64,000 nt of DNA. Source: Chelatococcus asaccharovorans. GTDB taxonomy: Bacteria; Pseudomonadota; Alphaproteobacteria; Rhizobiales; Beijerinckiaceae. Shown here piece by piece: positions 34,970 through 42,834 of the stretch. The position numbers were made by a program, and so were the translations under genes. The stretch covers positions 1 through 64,000 of the forward strand of contig NZ_QJJK01000003.1 of assembly GCF_003201475.1 (NCBI RefSeq). The letters run 5' to 3'. Position 1 is the first letter of the stretch. Each line of letters starts with the position of its first letter. The notes beneath the pieces were generated by a model, which did not search any database, was not told the origin of the DNA, and was given only the letters and a program-made list of their open reading frames with translations.

Positions 34970-35260
34970 ATGCAGTGCAATGGTGGGAACGCTATTGTGG
35001 CGACCGCATTTGAAGTTGATGCCAGCTGCCAAGACAAACTTTCTTTATTTGTGGCTTCACAAAGGGGATATTGCCCCTTCGCTAAATCTAGCTGCCTTGG
35101 AATAGAGCTTTCGCTTACAATCGAGCAGGCTCGGAAACTCTCGACAGATTTGCGAGAGGCCGCAGAACACGCAAGCATGGCGCGCGTGCTCGCCGCCTGC
35201 GCGCCGATCGATATTGACGATGCGACATCAGACATGGGCAAATTGCCTCTCTTTGCCTGA
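34970..35260 (+). CDS. Small phage protein on the opposite strand, unknown function
   Basis: A 96-residue protein (MQCNGGNAIVATAFEVDASC start; LTIEQARKLSTDLREAAEHA helix) with a strong GGGGGAG ribosome site just before ATG 34970. A possible promoter lies upstream (TTGTGT at 34917 and TAATAA at 34940, 17-base spacing). Its GC content is lower than the flanking replication genes, and it overlaps the primase 3' end tail to tail by 33 bases. No family is recognised. Confidence 0.55.
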   Translation: MQCNGGNAIVATAFEVDASCQDKLSLFVASQRGYCPFAKSSCLGIELSLTIEQARKLSTDLREAAEHASMARVLAACAPIDIDDATSDMGKLPLFA

Positions 35261-36310
35261 TTGCGCCGCGAGAACCTGAAGCCAGTCGTTGAAATCTTTA
35301 TGGGGCTCTGGCGCACGCACGACGCGTGTCGGAAAATTGCGCGTTTCAAGTAAAGCGAGCGAGGCATTCAGCTGCCGGAGCGCGTCAGGCTCGCTATCGT
35401 TGTCGGCGATAACATAGACCCCGCCGATATGGTCCGGCAGCGTTATATTGCCGAGATTGGCCAAACTGACTGAGGTGAGCACGCGCAGCTCGGGCCGCGC
35501 CAACGCAACTGACAGGCCATTTTCGACACCCTCGGCACAGGCGACCCATTCGCCCTGGGGCGCTTGCGCAATCGGTTTGCCGGAGCGACCGCGCGAGAGC
35601 GGGACGAAGCCGCCGGCATATTCGCAATAGGCGCGCTTCGGCTTGGCCATGGACGCCTTGGTCACCCGGCCGTCTAGATGCTGCTCGAGGAAATGGCGAT
35701 GTACTGTGAGAAGTTCACCGGTGATGCCGTGATTGACGGCCGCCAGCATGCACGGGCGCATTTCGCCGGTTTCGGGGCATTTCATCGGCTTGAAGCGAAG
35801 AGCGCCAGGCGCCCGGCCGAGGCGGCGCAGATCAATGGCGCGGCCGAGCAAATAGCGTTCGGCCGGCGTGCCAGGCAGGGGGGCCGCGCTCAAAAAGTGT
35901 CCCTTTGCCAGGCGCCGCAGCTGCGCGAGGTCAGAGCGTTGCCGATGGGCGTGATCCGCCGCCACACGCCTAGCTTTATCCTCCTGGCGCCGGCGCTCCT
36001 GCGCGCTCATCCCGCCGAGTTTGAGCCAGTTGACAGCCCAGGGGATCGCCGCCTTGATATCGCCCTCGCAGGCGCCGGCGGCCACGAGATCGAGCACATC
36101 GCCTTTGGCGGTGCCACCGAAATCACGCCACCAGCCTGCCTTGTGCCCAACCCTGCAGATGGACAATGAGCGCCCGGGCGCGCCATAGACGTCGCCCATG
36201 GTCCATTCCTTGCCCTCTGGCGTGGCATTCGGGAACAGCTCGGGCACGAGCGTGTCGATGCGCTCGCAGAGCTTGGCTTTGATCAGGTCGATCGAGACGG
36301 CAAAGCTCAC
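35228..36310 (-). CDS. Phage DNA primase with TOPRIM domain
   Basis: A 360-residue primase. The first ~85 residues (SICRVGHKAGWWRDFGGTAKGDVLDLV) resemble the zinc-finger-like DNA-binding part of phage primases, though the canonical cysteines are missing. The C-terminal half is a TOPRIM fold: ACAEGVENGLSVALA with the catalytic Glu and GGVYVIADNDSEPDA with the DxD pair. The final part, PHKDFNDWL, is also typical. It would make RNA primers for the nearby helicase-driven fork. Start overlaps the preceding gene stop by ATGA. Confidence 0.82.
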   Translation of the reverse strand: MSFAVSIDLIKAKLCERIDTLVPELFPNATPEGKEWTMGDVYGAPGRSLSICRVGHKAGWWRDFGGTAKGDVLDLVAAGACEGDIKAAIPWAVNWLKLGGMSAQERRRQEDKARRVAADHAHRQRSDLAQLRRLAKGHFLSAAPLPGTPAERYLLGRAIDLRRLGRAPGALRFKPMKCPETGEMRPCMLAAVNHGITGELLTVHRHFLEQHLDGRVTKASMAKPKRAYCEYAGGFVPLSRGRSGKPIAQAPQGEWVACAEGVENGLSVALARPELRVLTSVSLANLGNITLPDHIGGVYVIADNDSEPDALRQLNASLALLETRNFPTRVVRAPEPHKDFNDWLQVLAAQSGKERQFAHV

Positions 36311-36615
36311 GGCCGCGCTCCTGCCCGGAGACCTTCAAGCCGTGATCGCAGCGCATCGGGATGGTGTTTGCCGTAAGTCTTGCGGGCGCTGCGCTGAATA
36401 TCCAGGCATATGCCGGCAATGAGCGAGTTCCGGAACGTCGCTGCATCGCCTCCGTTTGCCAAATGCTTGCGGAGTTGCCGCACGATGCCAGCGACGACAT
36501 ATGGATAGGGCGCGCGGCTGACAATCTGCCGGACCGATGGTGGCAGGGCATCGAAGCGTTGAAACTCGCGCTTCCGGCTGACACGCCACCCCGATTGCCA
36601 ATTGCCCGCCATCAA
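36307..36615 (-). CDS. DUF6525-like phage protein
   Basis: A 102-residue basic protein beginning MMAGNWQSGWRVSRKREFQR, followed by FDALPPSVRQIVSRAPYPY, which I associate with DUF6525, a small family of unknown function near phage replication genes. It overlaps the primase start and its upstream neighbour by ATGA, so the three are one operon. Possible role: accessory replication factor. Confidence 0.55.
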   Translation of the reverse strand: MMAGNWQSGWRVSRKREFQRFDALPPSVRQIVSRAPYPYVVAGIVRQLRKHLANGGDAATFRNSLIAGICLDIQRSARKTYGKHHPDALRSRLEGLRAGARP

Positions 36616-36899
36616 ACACGCCCCATGAGGTCGAGGGCGGGCCGAAAGATAAGATCCAACAGACGATCAGCCTCGGCGAGGCTACGGATATGGGCGACAT
36701 CGCCATAGTCGCGCAGTCCCGAATAGATCTTGCACGCGGCGCGAATGTTCGACACCGCCGGCGATGTGTCATGCCAGGGATCGAGAAACGCAAGGAGGGG
36801 AAGATTGCCGGCAGGACCGAGGCGCGTCGCCTCGAAGCGCGCCTCTCCGCCGGCATAGGGCACTGAGAACTCGATTTTGAGGATTGTGTCGAGCTGCAT
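36612..36899 (-). CDS. Small phage replication-module protein, unknown function
   Basis: A 95-residue protein at the head of the primase operon, coupled to the next gene by ATGA. It contains TILKIEFSVPYAGGEARFEA and HIRSLAEADRLLDLIFRPAL, without recognised motifs. Upstream, at 36921-36955, lies an inverted repeat (8-bp arms TGGAGAGG / CCTCTCCA) that may be part of its control region. Confidence 0.5.
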   Translation of the reverse strand: MQLDTILKIEFSVPYAGGEARFEATRLGPAGNLPLLAFLDPWHDTSPAVSNIRAACKIYSGLRDYGDVAHIRSLAEADRLLDLIFRPALDLMGRV

Positions 36900-37061
36900 A
36901 GCGCGTCTCCGCTGGCAAAATGGAGAGGCCGACGCAAATTACGCCGACCTCTCCAGGCGGGCTGCACGGAGTGGGAGGGCGCCACCATGCAGCGAAACGC
37001 AAAAACGCACGCGGCGCATACGACCGACGCAACACAACACAAGCGACGACGTGGCGATGGC

Positions 37062-37304
37062 TCAGATGCCCGCCGCCTTACCCGGCCCATGGAGCGAAAC
37101 AAGATGGTCGCGGAGCGCCAGTTCCTCGCTAACAAGAGCCGCGGCAATTGCCCTGTTCGTGCTCCGCCGGAGGCAATGCAGGCCTTTGACGAAGCGATAG
37201 ATGCTGTCGGAATGGACGTCCGCCGCGCTTGCCAGCCCCTTGATGGGCATGCGGATGCGCCTGATGCGGAGATCCATTTCCACCGATGTCATTTTGGTAA
37301 CCAT
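37062..37304 (-). CDS. Cro-like small DNA-binding regulator
   Basis: An 80-residue protein with a helix-turn-helix-like segment: MPIKGLASAADVHSDSIYRF, then VKGLHCLRRSTNRAIAAAL. It is divergent from the LexA-like repressor, with the operator palindromes between them, which is the Cro position. ATG 37304 has AGGG six bases upstream; shorter starts at 37292 or 37277 are possible. It would drive the switch to lytic growth by binding the same operators. Confidence 0.6.
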   Translation of the reverse strand: MVTKMTSVEMDLRIRRIRMPIKGLASAADVHSDSIYRFVKGLHCLRRSTNRAIAAALVSEELALRDHLVSLHGPGKAAGI

Positions 37305-37316
37305 CGCGCCCTAGAA

Positions 37317-37358
37317 TGCAATATGCGATTGCACATTGTCATGTGATTTGCAATTGCA
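37317..37358. promoter_or_regulatory. Immunity operator region with three palindromes
   Basis: Between the divergent Cro-like and repressor genes: TGCAATATGCGATTGCA at 37317-37333 (TGCAAT-N5-ATTGCA), CACAT-TGTC-ATGTG at 37332-37345 and the perfect palindrome TGCAATTGCA at 37349-37358. The TGCAAT/ATTGCA half-site recurs four times. These are likely repressor or Cro operators. Confidence 0.6.
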
Positions 37359-37432
37359 CGTCAAGCGGTTTCTATCCGGTATCCCAGATGGAAATATCGA
37401 CACATGACGCGGTGATCGATAAGGAATGTGAT

Positions 37433-38092
37433 ATGAAAATGCAAAAGGCGACCGCTAAAACTGATGTGAAGGTGGCTTTGCGCGAAGCGCAGCGCAAATG
37501 GCTCGATGACGTATGCGCGGCCACAGGCCTTACCCTGACAGAAATCGCCAAGGAAGCTGGCGTAAACCCCTCGACGCTGACGCGGTTTCGTAATCAGCCC
37601 GACCACAAGGGCACGCTGACACCGCTCACGGTCAATTCGATCTCCCAAACGACCGGCGTGCCCATCGCAGTACCTGGCGGGGAGTTGCCGCTCAAGGCTA
37701 TCCATCGGGCGCGCGAGGCCGAGCCCGTGCCGCTTGAGGCGGCAAGCCCGGAATGGCAGACCGTTTTGAAGCCCTACCAGGATGAAGCGCGGTTCGAGAT
37801 CTGGGCCCTACGCGGGCGTGCCCTTGAATTCGAGGGCTATAGGCCGGGAGATGTCGTCATCGTCGATCGCGAGGCGCGCCCGGATGTTGGCGATGTCGTC
37901 TGCGCTCATGTCAGCGATTGGCAGCGCGGCGGGGAGACGGTGTTTCGGCTTTATCACCCGCCCTTCCTGCTTGGTGCGGGCTCCGATGACGCGGCGCGAC
38001 GGCCCCGTTTTCTCGACGAGCAAAGCACACAGATCAAAGGTGTTGTGGTCATGAGCCTGCGCGGGCGCAGCGCGGTCAAAGTAGCTGCCTGA
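37433..38092 (+). CDS. LexA/CI-like repressor without the S24 catalytic residues
   Basis: A 219-residue repressor. The N-terminal part has a helix-turn-helix, LTEIAKEAGVNPSTLTRFRN at about residues 35-54. The C-terminal part (residues 118-219) is the S24/LexA peptidase-like dimerisation fold: EIWALRGRALEFEGYRPGDV, VVIVDREARPDVGDVVCAHV. In LexA-type proteins the serine stands in RGDSME; here the line reads RGRALE (Ala130), and the lysine place reads ETVFRLYH (Arg172). Self-cleavage during SOS therefore seems unlikely. ATG 37433 is chosen for AAGGA eight bases upstream; the open frame extends upstream through the operators. Confidence 0.78.
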   Translation: MKMQKATAKTDVKVALREAQRKWLDDVCAATGLTLTEIAKEAGVNPSTLTRFRNQPDHKGTLTPLTVNSISQTTGVPIAVPGGELPLKAIHRAREAEPVPLEAASPEWQTVLKPYQDEARFEIWALRGRALEFEGYRPGDVVIVDREARPDVGDVVCAHVSDWQRGGETVFRLYHPPFLLGAGSDDAARRPRFLDEQSTQIKGVVVMSLRGRSAVKVAA

Positions 38093-38496
38093 CAGGGGGC
38101 GAGCCAGGATACGCCTGACCTTTGCGGACGTCCTTAGCGCATCGAGGACGGTCGCCAGGCGCCAATGATCACTGTGTTTTCCAGCATATTGCGCTCGTAT
38201 TCAGCGTAATTTCGGTAGCTCTCAGGGCGCGCAAGGCAACCATCAAGCGGCGGCGGCCCGTCAGAAATCACACTTCAATCGGATTTTTGCGTTTGCTTTT
38301 ACGCATATCTCTGTGATACCCGTGTTCTCCGTTGGAGGTTCCCTGTCGAACGCGTTGCCCATTACATCGCGCGACAGCGTGCACTCTCAACACGGCTGTC
38401 TATCGTATTGCGTGAAAGCCATTCACTTCGCGGGGGCTTAGCCCGCGGTCATTGATAGATAATATGCCGTATATCGGCAGGAATCCGGTTTCAATC
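38093..38496. other. Intergenic region after the repressor
   Basis: About 400 bases without a convincing gene. It must hold the promoter of the following plus-strand operon (38497-40408). I see no clean LexA box here: two GTTC elements lie ten bases apart instead of seven. Confidence 0.45.
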
Positions 38497-38871
38497 ATGA
38501 CAATCGCTGACTCGAATAGAGGCGCGGTCACGCGCGTCATTGCGAACCTGCGCGCTGCTCAAAGAAGGAAAGCGCTGAAGACCGACATGATGGCCTTGCG
38601 CGATCACATTTCATCTGCGCTGTCCAAGGCTATCGCCGATCTCATTGCCACGGAAAGAGAGCGCGGCATCCAGGAACACGAGATTTCCGATGCAATTTGC
38701 CATGGCTTTGCGCATGCCATGGTTCACGCGGTGAAACTACAAGTGCGAGACGGCGCAATTGGCCCTGCGCTCTTCGCGCTCAACCACGCCGCAGCCCGAC
38801 AGGCATATGCAATTGCCGCCGGCATCGATACGGACGTGCTTCCGATCGCCGCTTCCCGGCCGGCAGTTTAG
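38497..38871 (+). CDS. Small phage protein, unknown function
   Basis: A 124-residue helical protein (RGAVTRVIANLRAAQRRKAL, LIATERERGIQEHEISDAIC). It is the first gene of a plus-strand operon of small proteins that leads to the integrase. The start is uncertain: ATG 38497 has AGGA 13 bases upstream, and ATG 38464 or TTG 38452 would add 11 or 15 residues. No known family. Confidence 0.5.
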   Translation: MTIADSNRGAVTRVIANLRAAQRRKALKTDMMALRDHISSALSKAIADLIATERERGIQEHEISDAICHGFAHAMVHAVKLQVRDGAIGPALFALNHAAARQAYAIAAGIDTDVLPIAASRPAV

Positions 38872-38882
38872 GGGGCGGTGCA

Positions 38883-39137
38883 ATGATGATCCCTTTCCCA
38901 AGCAATCGCTGGCAGGATCCTTCGCATCTCGAACGCGAACTGGAAGACGTTCTCAAACATATCGACGACGAACTGAGGCAAGTGAAGCTCACCTATAGCG
39001 CGCTGGCCTCGGCAACAACCTTCACGACCGCGCGTATCCACCACCTTTACAACGTCCAGGGTGTCATGAAGGAGCGTATCGCGCAGCTTCGCGCGCTGCG
39101 GAATGCCGGACAGAAGGCGGAGGGACAGAAGCCATGA
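38883..39137 (+). CDS. Small coiled-coil phage protein
   Basis: An 84-residue protein with helical heptad-like sequence (LERELEDVLKHIDDELRQVK) and a basic C-terminus. ATG 38883 is preceded by GGGGGCGG. Its stop overlaps the next start by ATGA. Function unknown. Confidence 0.55.
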   Translation: MMIPFPSNRWQDPSHLERELEDVLKHIDDELRQVKLTYSALASATTFTTARIHHLYNVQGVMKERIAQLRALRNAGQKAEGQKP

Positions 39138-39610
39138 CAGCGCTGCATCCGCCTCTTGGTGCGTCGCTTTCCCTGTCAGAGCAGATTGCCCTACGGATGG
39201 TCGCTGTCGCGCCGCTGATATCGTTGGCGACCATCGATCGCGAATACCAAGGGCCAATTGGGTGCCTGTTGAAGCACGGGCTCCTCGAATATGTCACAAC
39301 ACGCCGCCGAGGTCTGGACGGCGATCTGATCGGCGTTAGCAGCAGCGGCGCGACAGTCGTGCGGGCGCTTACGGGCCTGCCGATATTGGTCGAGTTGGAG
39401 CCCGATCTGCGGCCACTTCAGACTGACGAGGCCGCGGCTATGGCTTGGATGCGTCACCTGTCGTGGCAGCACCTGAGTTCAGTGCCAGCGAGGCTGCACA
39501 ATGCGCTGAGCCGGCTCGAAGCCCGAGGACACATCGAGAGCCGGCGCCTCACAGACAACATGGGTGCGACGGTGGAGTACCGCCGCATCCCACTCATGCG
39601 GGGGGTGTGA
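39134..39610 (+). CDS. Small phage protein, possibly winged-helix
   Basis: A 158-residue protein. The C-terminal part (LHNALSRLEARGHIESRRLT, then ATVEYRRIPL) has the recognition helix and wing pattern of MarR/winged-helix proteins: a helix, a turn, RGHIESRRL and a short strand pair. The N-terminal part contains SEQIALRMVAVAPLISLATI. It is coupled to both neighbours. A DNA-binding role is an inference from these patterns. Confidence 0.5.
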   Translation: MTALHPPLGASLSLSEQIALRMVAVAPLISLATIDREYQGPIGCLLKHGLLEYVTTRRRGLDGDLIGVSSSGATVVRALTGLPILVELEPDLRPLQTDEAAAMAWMRHLSWQHLSSVPARLHNALSRLEARGHIESRRLTDNMGATVEYRRIPLMRGV

Positions 39611-39903
39611 TGGCAACAATTTCGCAGAGCGCACAGCGCCAGGCACTGGCTGCGCTCGCCTCAGGACGACTATCCTATCATGATGGCGCGTGGCGATGCG
39701 GTTCGCGCCGCTATGCCAATGAGACGATTGCCAGGATCGGCGAGCGTGGATGGATCGCTCAGTCTGATATCCCTGGTGCCGTCAGCATCACCGCGGCCGG
39801 CAGAGCCGCATTGATGCGTCCACCGATCAATCACAGCAACGAGCAGCACAAGCGCCACTATCACGCGCGCGCTGCCGGCAGACAGATGGAGGCTTCGCCG
39901 TGA
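39610..39903 (+). CDS. Small phage protein, unknown function
   Basis: A 97-residue protein (QSAQRQALAALASGRLSYHD, YANETIARIGERGWIAQSDI) whose ATG overlaps the previous stop (TGATG). The IARIGERGWI part followed by AVSITAAGRAAL resembles a short winged-helix domain. The C-terminus is His/Arg-rich. It ends with a four-base overlap to the excisionase-like gene. Confidence 0.5.
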   Translation: MATISQSAQRQALAALASGRLSYHDGAWRCGSRRYANETIARIGERGWIAQSDIPGAVSITAAGRAALMRPPINHSNEQHKRHYHARAAGRQMEASP

Positions 39904-40181
39904 AGGCACAGCCCGCACATTTAACCACCGTGCCCGGCGATCCTCGCCGGGATTTCTGGACCTATCCCGACCTCGCCCAAGTCTTCAGCGTGTCAATTGA
40001 CCTGCTAAGACGCAAACTCATGCCGCAATGGGAAGCGGCTGATTTCCCGCGGCCGCTTCCCTGGTGCACGCGCGAAAAGCGATGGAACCCCGCCGCAGTC
40101 CTAGCCTGGAAAGACAGGCAAGAGCGACGCAACCGCTCTGTGCCGCCGGAGCTCGTGCCCCAACAGGGCGGTCAATCATGA
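39900..40181 (+). CDS. AlpA/excisionase-like DNA-binding protein
   Basis: A 93-residue protein with GTG start overlapping the previous stop. It has FWTYPDLAQVFSVSIDLLRR and later WNPAAVLAWKDRQERRN, the pattern of AlpA/MerR-like winged helices in phage excisionases: helix-turn-helix followed by a basic wing. It lies two genes before the integrase in the same direction, so it may help excision. Confidence 0.6.
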   Translation: MKAQPAHLTTVPGDPRRDFWTYPDLAQVFSVSIDLLRRKLMPQWEAADFPRPLPWCTREKRWNPAAVLAWKDRQERRNRSVPPELVPQQGGQS

Positions 40182-40408
40182 TCTCGAAAGCGGCGATAGG
40201 CCAGCTGGAAGCCGAAGGCTGGAAGGTTCGGCGGATCTTTGATGGTCCGCCTGCAAGCGGAAAAACCACCCGCGCGCGCATGCTGGTCAGTCGTTTGAAA
40301 TCAGACGGCCATGAAGTCATCCATGAGCAAACGGATGACGGGGACATCGTTCTTGCGCGCCGCCCGAGAGCTTCCGCTAAATCAAATAATAAGACTCAGG
40401 TTAGCTGA
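40178..40408 (+). CDS. Very short P-loop-containing phage protein
   Basis: A 76-residue protein that contains FDGPPASGKTTRARMLVSRL, a Walker A-like segment, but is too short for an ATPase: no Walker B or further core is present. It is coupled to the excisionase-like gene by ATGA. It may be a remnant of a nucleotide-binding protein or a small phage factor in which the motif has another use. Confidence 0.5.
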   Translation: MISKAAIGQLEAEGWKVRRIFDGPPASGKTTRARMLVSRLKSDGHEVIHEQTDDGDIVLARRPRASAKSNNKTQVS

Positions 40409-40633
40409 TCGCTACAACGCGTTCCTCCGAAAGAGGGGAAAGGCGTAGCCCATCGACGCCAAAGGCAACGCTTGCCACGCCATGTGGCGGCTAACGTGCG
40501 ACACTTCGCATAGGACGGCTGAATGGGCGGCCGCCCCGTGCCAAGCTTCACCGGCACATACGATTGAACATCGTGAATATATCCGCCGGAAGCCGGCAGG
40601 ATAGTCGATTAAGCGCGGAAGGGAGGGCACCTC
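40409..40633. other. Intergenic before integrase
   Basis: 225 bases with no convincing gene. The integrase ribosome site (GGGAGGGC) is at its end. Confidence 0.5.
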
Positions 40634-41836
40634 ATGCGCAACTCATCACCAAAATCCAGATCCAATATTAACGGCCAGAGCCACAAGGTTCCTAGACTGT
40701 TTCAGAACGAGCACGGTTACTGGCATTGGAAGCCGGACAAGCGACTGCGACCGCATTGGAAAGGCATTTCACTTGGTGACAATGTCGATCGCGCCAGAGC
40801 CGAGGCACGGCGTCTCAACCGCGAAGCCGACGCTTGGTTGAGTGATCGAGCTCGGACGATCGATAAATCGCCTCGTGTGCGGACGGGCCCTCTCACAGTC
40901 GGGCAACTTAGCGGCCTTTACCGTTCCTCGCCGGTTTGGAAGACACTTCGCGAGCGGACCCGACAAACGTACAGCTACGAATTGAAACGACTTGAAGACG
41001 AATTTGGACACGAACTGGCGGCATCGATCGACGAAGTGCGCGTTGACGAATGGTTGGAGGTGGCCCGCGTTCACGCACCGCAAACAGTTCGGCACCTGGC
41101 GAGCCGTGCCCGATCGCTGTTTGAATGGGCCTCCCGTAAAAAGTACATTCCTCGAGGTCACAACCCTTTCAAGGGGGCAGGGCTTGGCTCGGGTGGAAAG
41201 CGCAAGTTCCGGTTTCTATGGGGCGATGTGCTTCACATCCTCAACACCGCAATCGAAGAAAAACGCCCTTCCGTGGGCATCGCGCTCGTTGTCGGCTTCA
41301 CATGCATCCAGCGGATTACCGATGTGATCACCCTCACGGATGACCATATTGCGCCTGCCACCGGAGCGGCGCCTGCCAGGCTCAAATTCACACAGTCGAA
41401 ATCGGCTAAGATTGGAAAGGCGGGCAAGCTCGATGCCGGATTTCAGGTGAATATACTCCTGCCAGGTGTCATTTCGGAATTGCTGTCCAAGCATCGCGTT
41501 AAGTCAGCAGACCCGGAGTGCAGGAATTGGATCATTTCCGAAGAAACGAAGGCGCCGTATCACGAGAAGACCATTAGCCGCGTGTTCACACGTATTGTCG
41601 CCAAAGCCATTGAGCGTGACCCGGAGAAATGGGCACACCTCAAAGGCGGGCAACTCCGCGACGGACGACGATCGGGCTTCGTCCATGCCATCACGCAGGG
41701 TGCGACTGTCGAGTGGGTGTGCTCGATTTCAGGCCATACGATCGAACAGGGCTACGATATCGTGGAGCATTACCTGCCGAAGACAGCCGAGCAGGCTGAC
41801 AAGGCCTCAGCCTTTATGCGTGTGAGCCTGGGGTGA
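40634..41836 (+). CDS. int: Tyrosine-recombinase integrase
   Basis: A 400-residue phage integrase. Residues about 65-180 form the SAM-like core-binding domain (QTYSYELKRLEDEFGHELAA). The catalytic part has the first Arg in CIQRITDVITLTDD, the second Arg in the QLRDGRRSGFVHA box, the His in SGHTIEQGYDIV and the Tyr in VEHYLPKTAEQ. It directs recombination between the phage and tRNA-Pro sites. The gene lies just inside attR and points toward the tRNA, as is usual. Confidence 0.92.
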   Translation: MRNSSPKSRSNINGQSHKVPRLFQNEHGYWHWKPDKRLRPHWKGISLGDNVDRARAEARRLNREADAWLSDRARTIDKSPRVRTGPLTVGQLSGLYRSSPVWKTLRERTRQTYSYELKRLEDEFGHELAASIDEVRVDEWLEVARVHAPQTVRHLASRARSLFEWASRKKYIPRGHNPFKGAGLGSGGKRKFRFLWGDVLHILNTAIEEKRPSVGIALVVGFTCIQRITDVITLTDDHIAPATGAAPARLKFTQSKSAKIGKAGKLDAGFQVNILLPGVISELLSKHRVKSADPECRNWIISEETKAPYHEKTISRVFTRIVAKAIERDPEKWAHLKGGQLRDGRRSGFVHAITQGATVEWVCSISGHTIEQGYDIVEHYLPKTAEQADKASAFMRVSLG

Positions 41837-41996
41837 TTCTCTTGCGGAGAACACCAATCGATCGCTGCAACGCGGACCAGCATGCCGTGCCAAGAACGAT
41901 CCTAGAACGTTTGGTCGCCACTGCGGTCGCCAGGTCGCCAGTCGTTCACCTATAGTTCTCTTTAAGCGTCGTCTATAAGTAATTGTAATTCCGTCG

Positions 41997-42048
41997 ATTT
42001 TAATGGTCGGAGCGGCGGGATTTGAACCCACGACCCCTAGTCCCCCAG
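41997..42048. repeat. attR, 52-bp attachment core (right)
   Basis: Identical to 3864-3915. It covers the 3' half of the intact tRNA-Pro gene, so the phage carries these bases and rebuilds the tRNA on insertion. Confidence 0.95.
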
Positions 42049-42081
42049 ACTAGTGCGCTAACCGGACTGCGCTACGCTCCG
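42004..42081 (-). tRNA. tRNA-Pro (anticodon GGG)
   Basis: The reverse strand folds as a full tRNA: acceptor CGGAGCG pairs with CGCTCCG, discriminator A and an encoded CCA. The anticodon stem CTAGT/ACTAG holds the loop CTGGGGG with GGG anticodon. The T arm contains GGTTCAAATCC. It is the intact integration target of the prophage. Confidence 0.95.
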
Positions 42082-42825
42082 ACGCCTTGACGGCGTTGAT
42101 GACGTAGGATTTTTCGCGGCAGAGCGCAAGCCTGAATTCGTATGTCCACAGAACATAACGGACGCGCTGGCGCACTTTCGGACCAAAAAGTCCTGGAAAA
42201 GTCCGGAACCATGGTCGGCGGGCGTTCCACGGTGCGTGTCTCCTGCGCGGATCGGCTTGATCGTTCCGGACACCATGGACATCGCCCGCGCGCCGTCACG
42301 CGGCGGCGACGATTGCTGGGCGGCTTCGCCCTCAAGACCGACGACTATCGTGTGGGAGAGCTCGCGCTGATCAACGCGCCGGGCGGCGCGCCACGGTTCG
42401 GCGCGGGCTTCGTCTGTTCCGGACGAGGCGGCCATCTCCGGCGCGTGGCCGCACCCGCTCGGTCCAATCGAGAACAACCAGTACAACGGCGGCCCCGCGT
42501 TCGTCGGAACGCGGGGAGAGGAGGCTCTGCGGCCAAATCGTCTCCGGTTGCCGTTGGGCGCGCAAAACGCCGCAGAGGCTGGCGGGTATACCACTCGCAT
42601 TGCCCCATGACCGGGTCTCCAGCCAATCACGCCCTCATGGGCGTATTGGGCTGATTGGGCGGACAGCCCTGTCATCGGATCGGACCGTCTGTGGGCTGTC
42701 CGGAGCACAACCGACTTGAATGGAATCGTCCGATACCACCCAAGCCGGCGAATTGGCTCGCCGCTTGTTTTCGCGCAGAGCCAATCTGTAAAACGCGGAC
42801 TTGCCTTAGACGAAGCGGACTTGCC
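42082..42825. other. Gene-poor chromosomal region downstream of the RTX gene
   Basis: About 740 bases between the tRNA and the RTX stop. Long open frames exist on both strands, but all are Arg/Pro/Gly-rich, lack ribosome sites and look like GC-driven artefacts. A promoter for the tRNA should lie just above 42081. Confidence 0.5.
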
Positions 42826-42834
42826 TTAGGCGAA
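42795..42834. repeat. Two tandem 20-bp repeats at the RTX gene end
   Basis: GCGGACTTGCCTTAGACGAA is followed directly by a second copy with one change (A to G). The RTX stop codon lies in the second copy. Confidence 0.8.

Larger units (their letters stand above)
3864..42048. mobile_element. Integrated temperate podovirus-type prophage (about 38 kb) in tRNA-Pro
   Basis: The element is bounded by a perfect 52-bp repeat at the 3' half of tRNA-Pro(GGG). It encodes a tyrosine integrase next to attR, a LexA-like repressor divergent from a Cro-like gene, a primase and a helicase, and a full head, short-tail and lysis set: terminase, T7-gp8-like portal, scaffold, capsid, tube proteins A/B, internal virion proteins, fibres, endolysin, spanins and holin. 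No long tape-measure, sheath or major tail-tube genes are seen, which points to a short-tailed virion. No structural gene is visibly broken, so the prophage may be functional. Cargo: SRAP protein, AAA-TOPRIM protein and AIPR protein. Confidence 0.93.

Noticed and set aside
34843-35367. Minus-strand 174-codon frame opposite 34970-35260
   Set aside because: No ribosome site or coupling; the plus-strand frame has GGGGGAG and a plausible promoter.
38322-38350. Second LexA box
   Set aside because: The GTTC elements are ten bases apart instead of seven.
42058-42708. Open frames on both strands downstream of the tRNA
   Set aside because: Arg/Pro/Gly-rich products with no start signals, and one runs into the tRNA gene.
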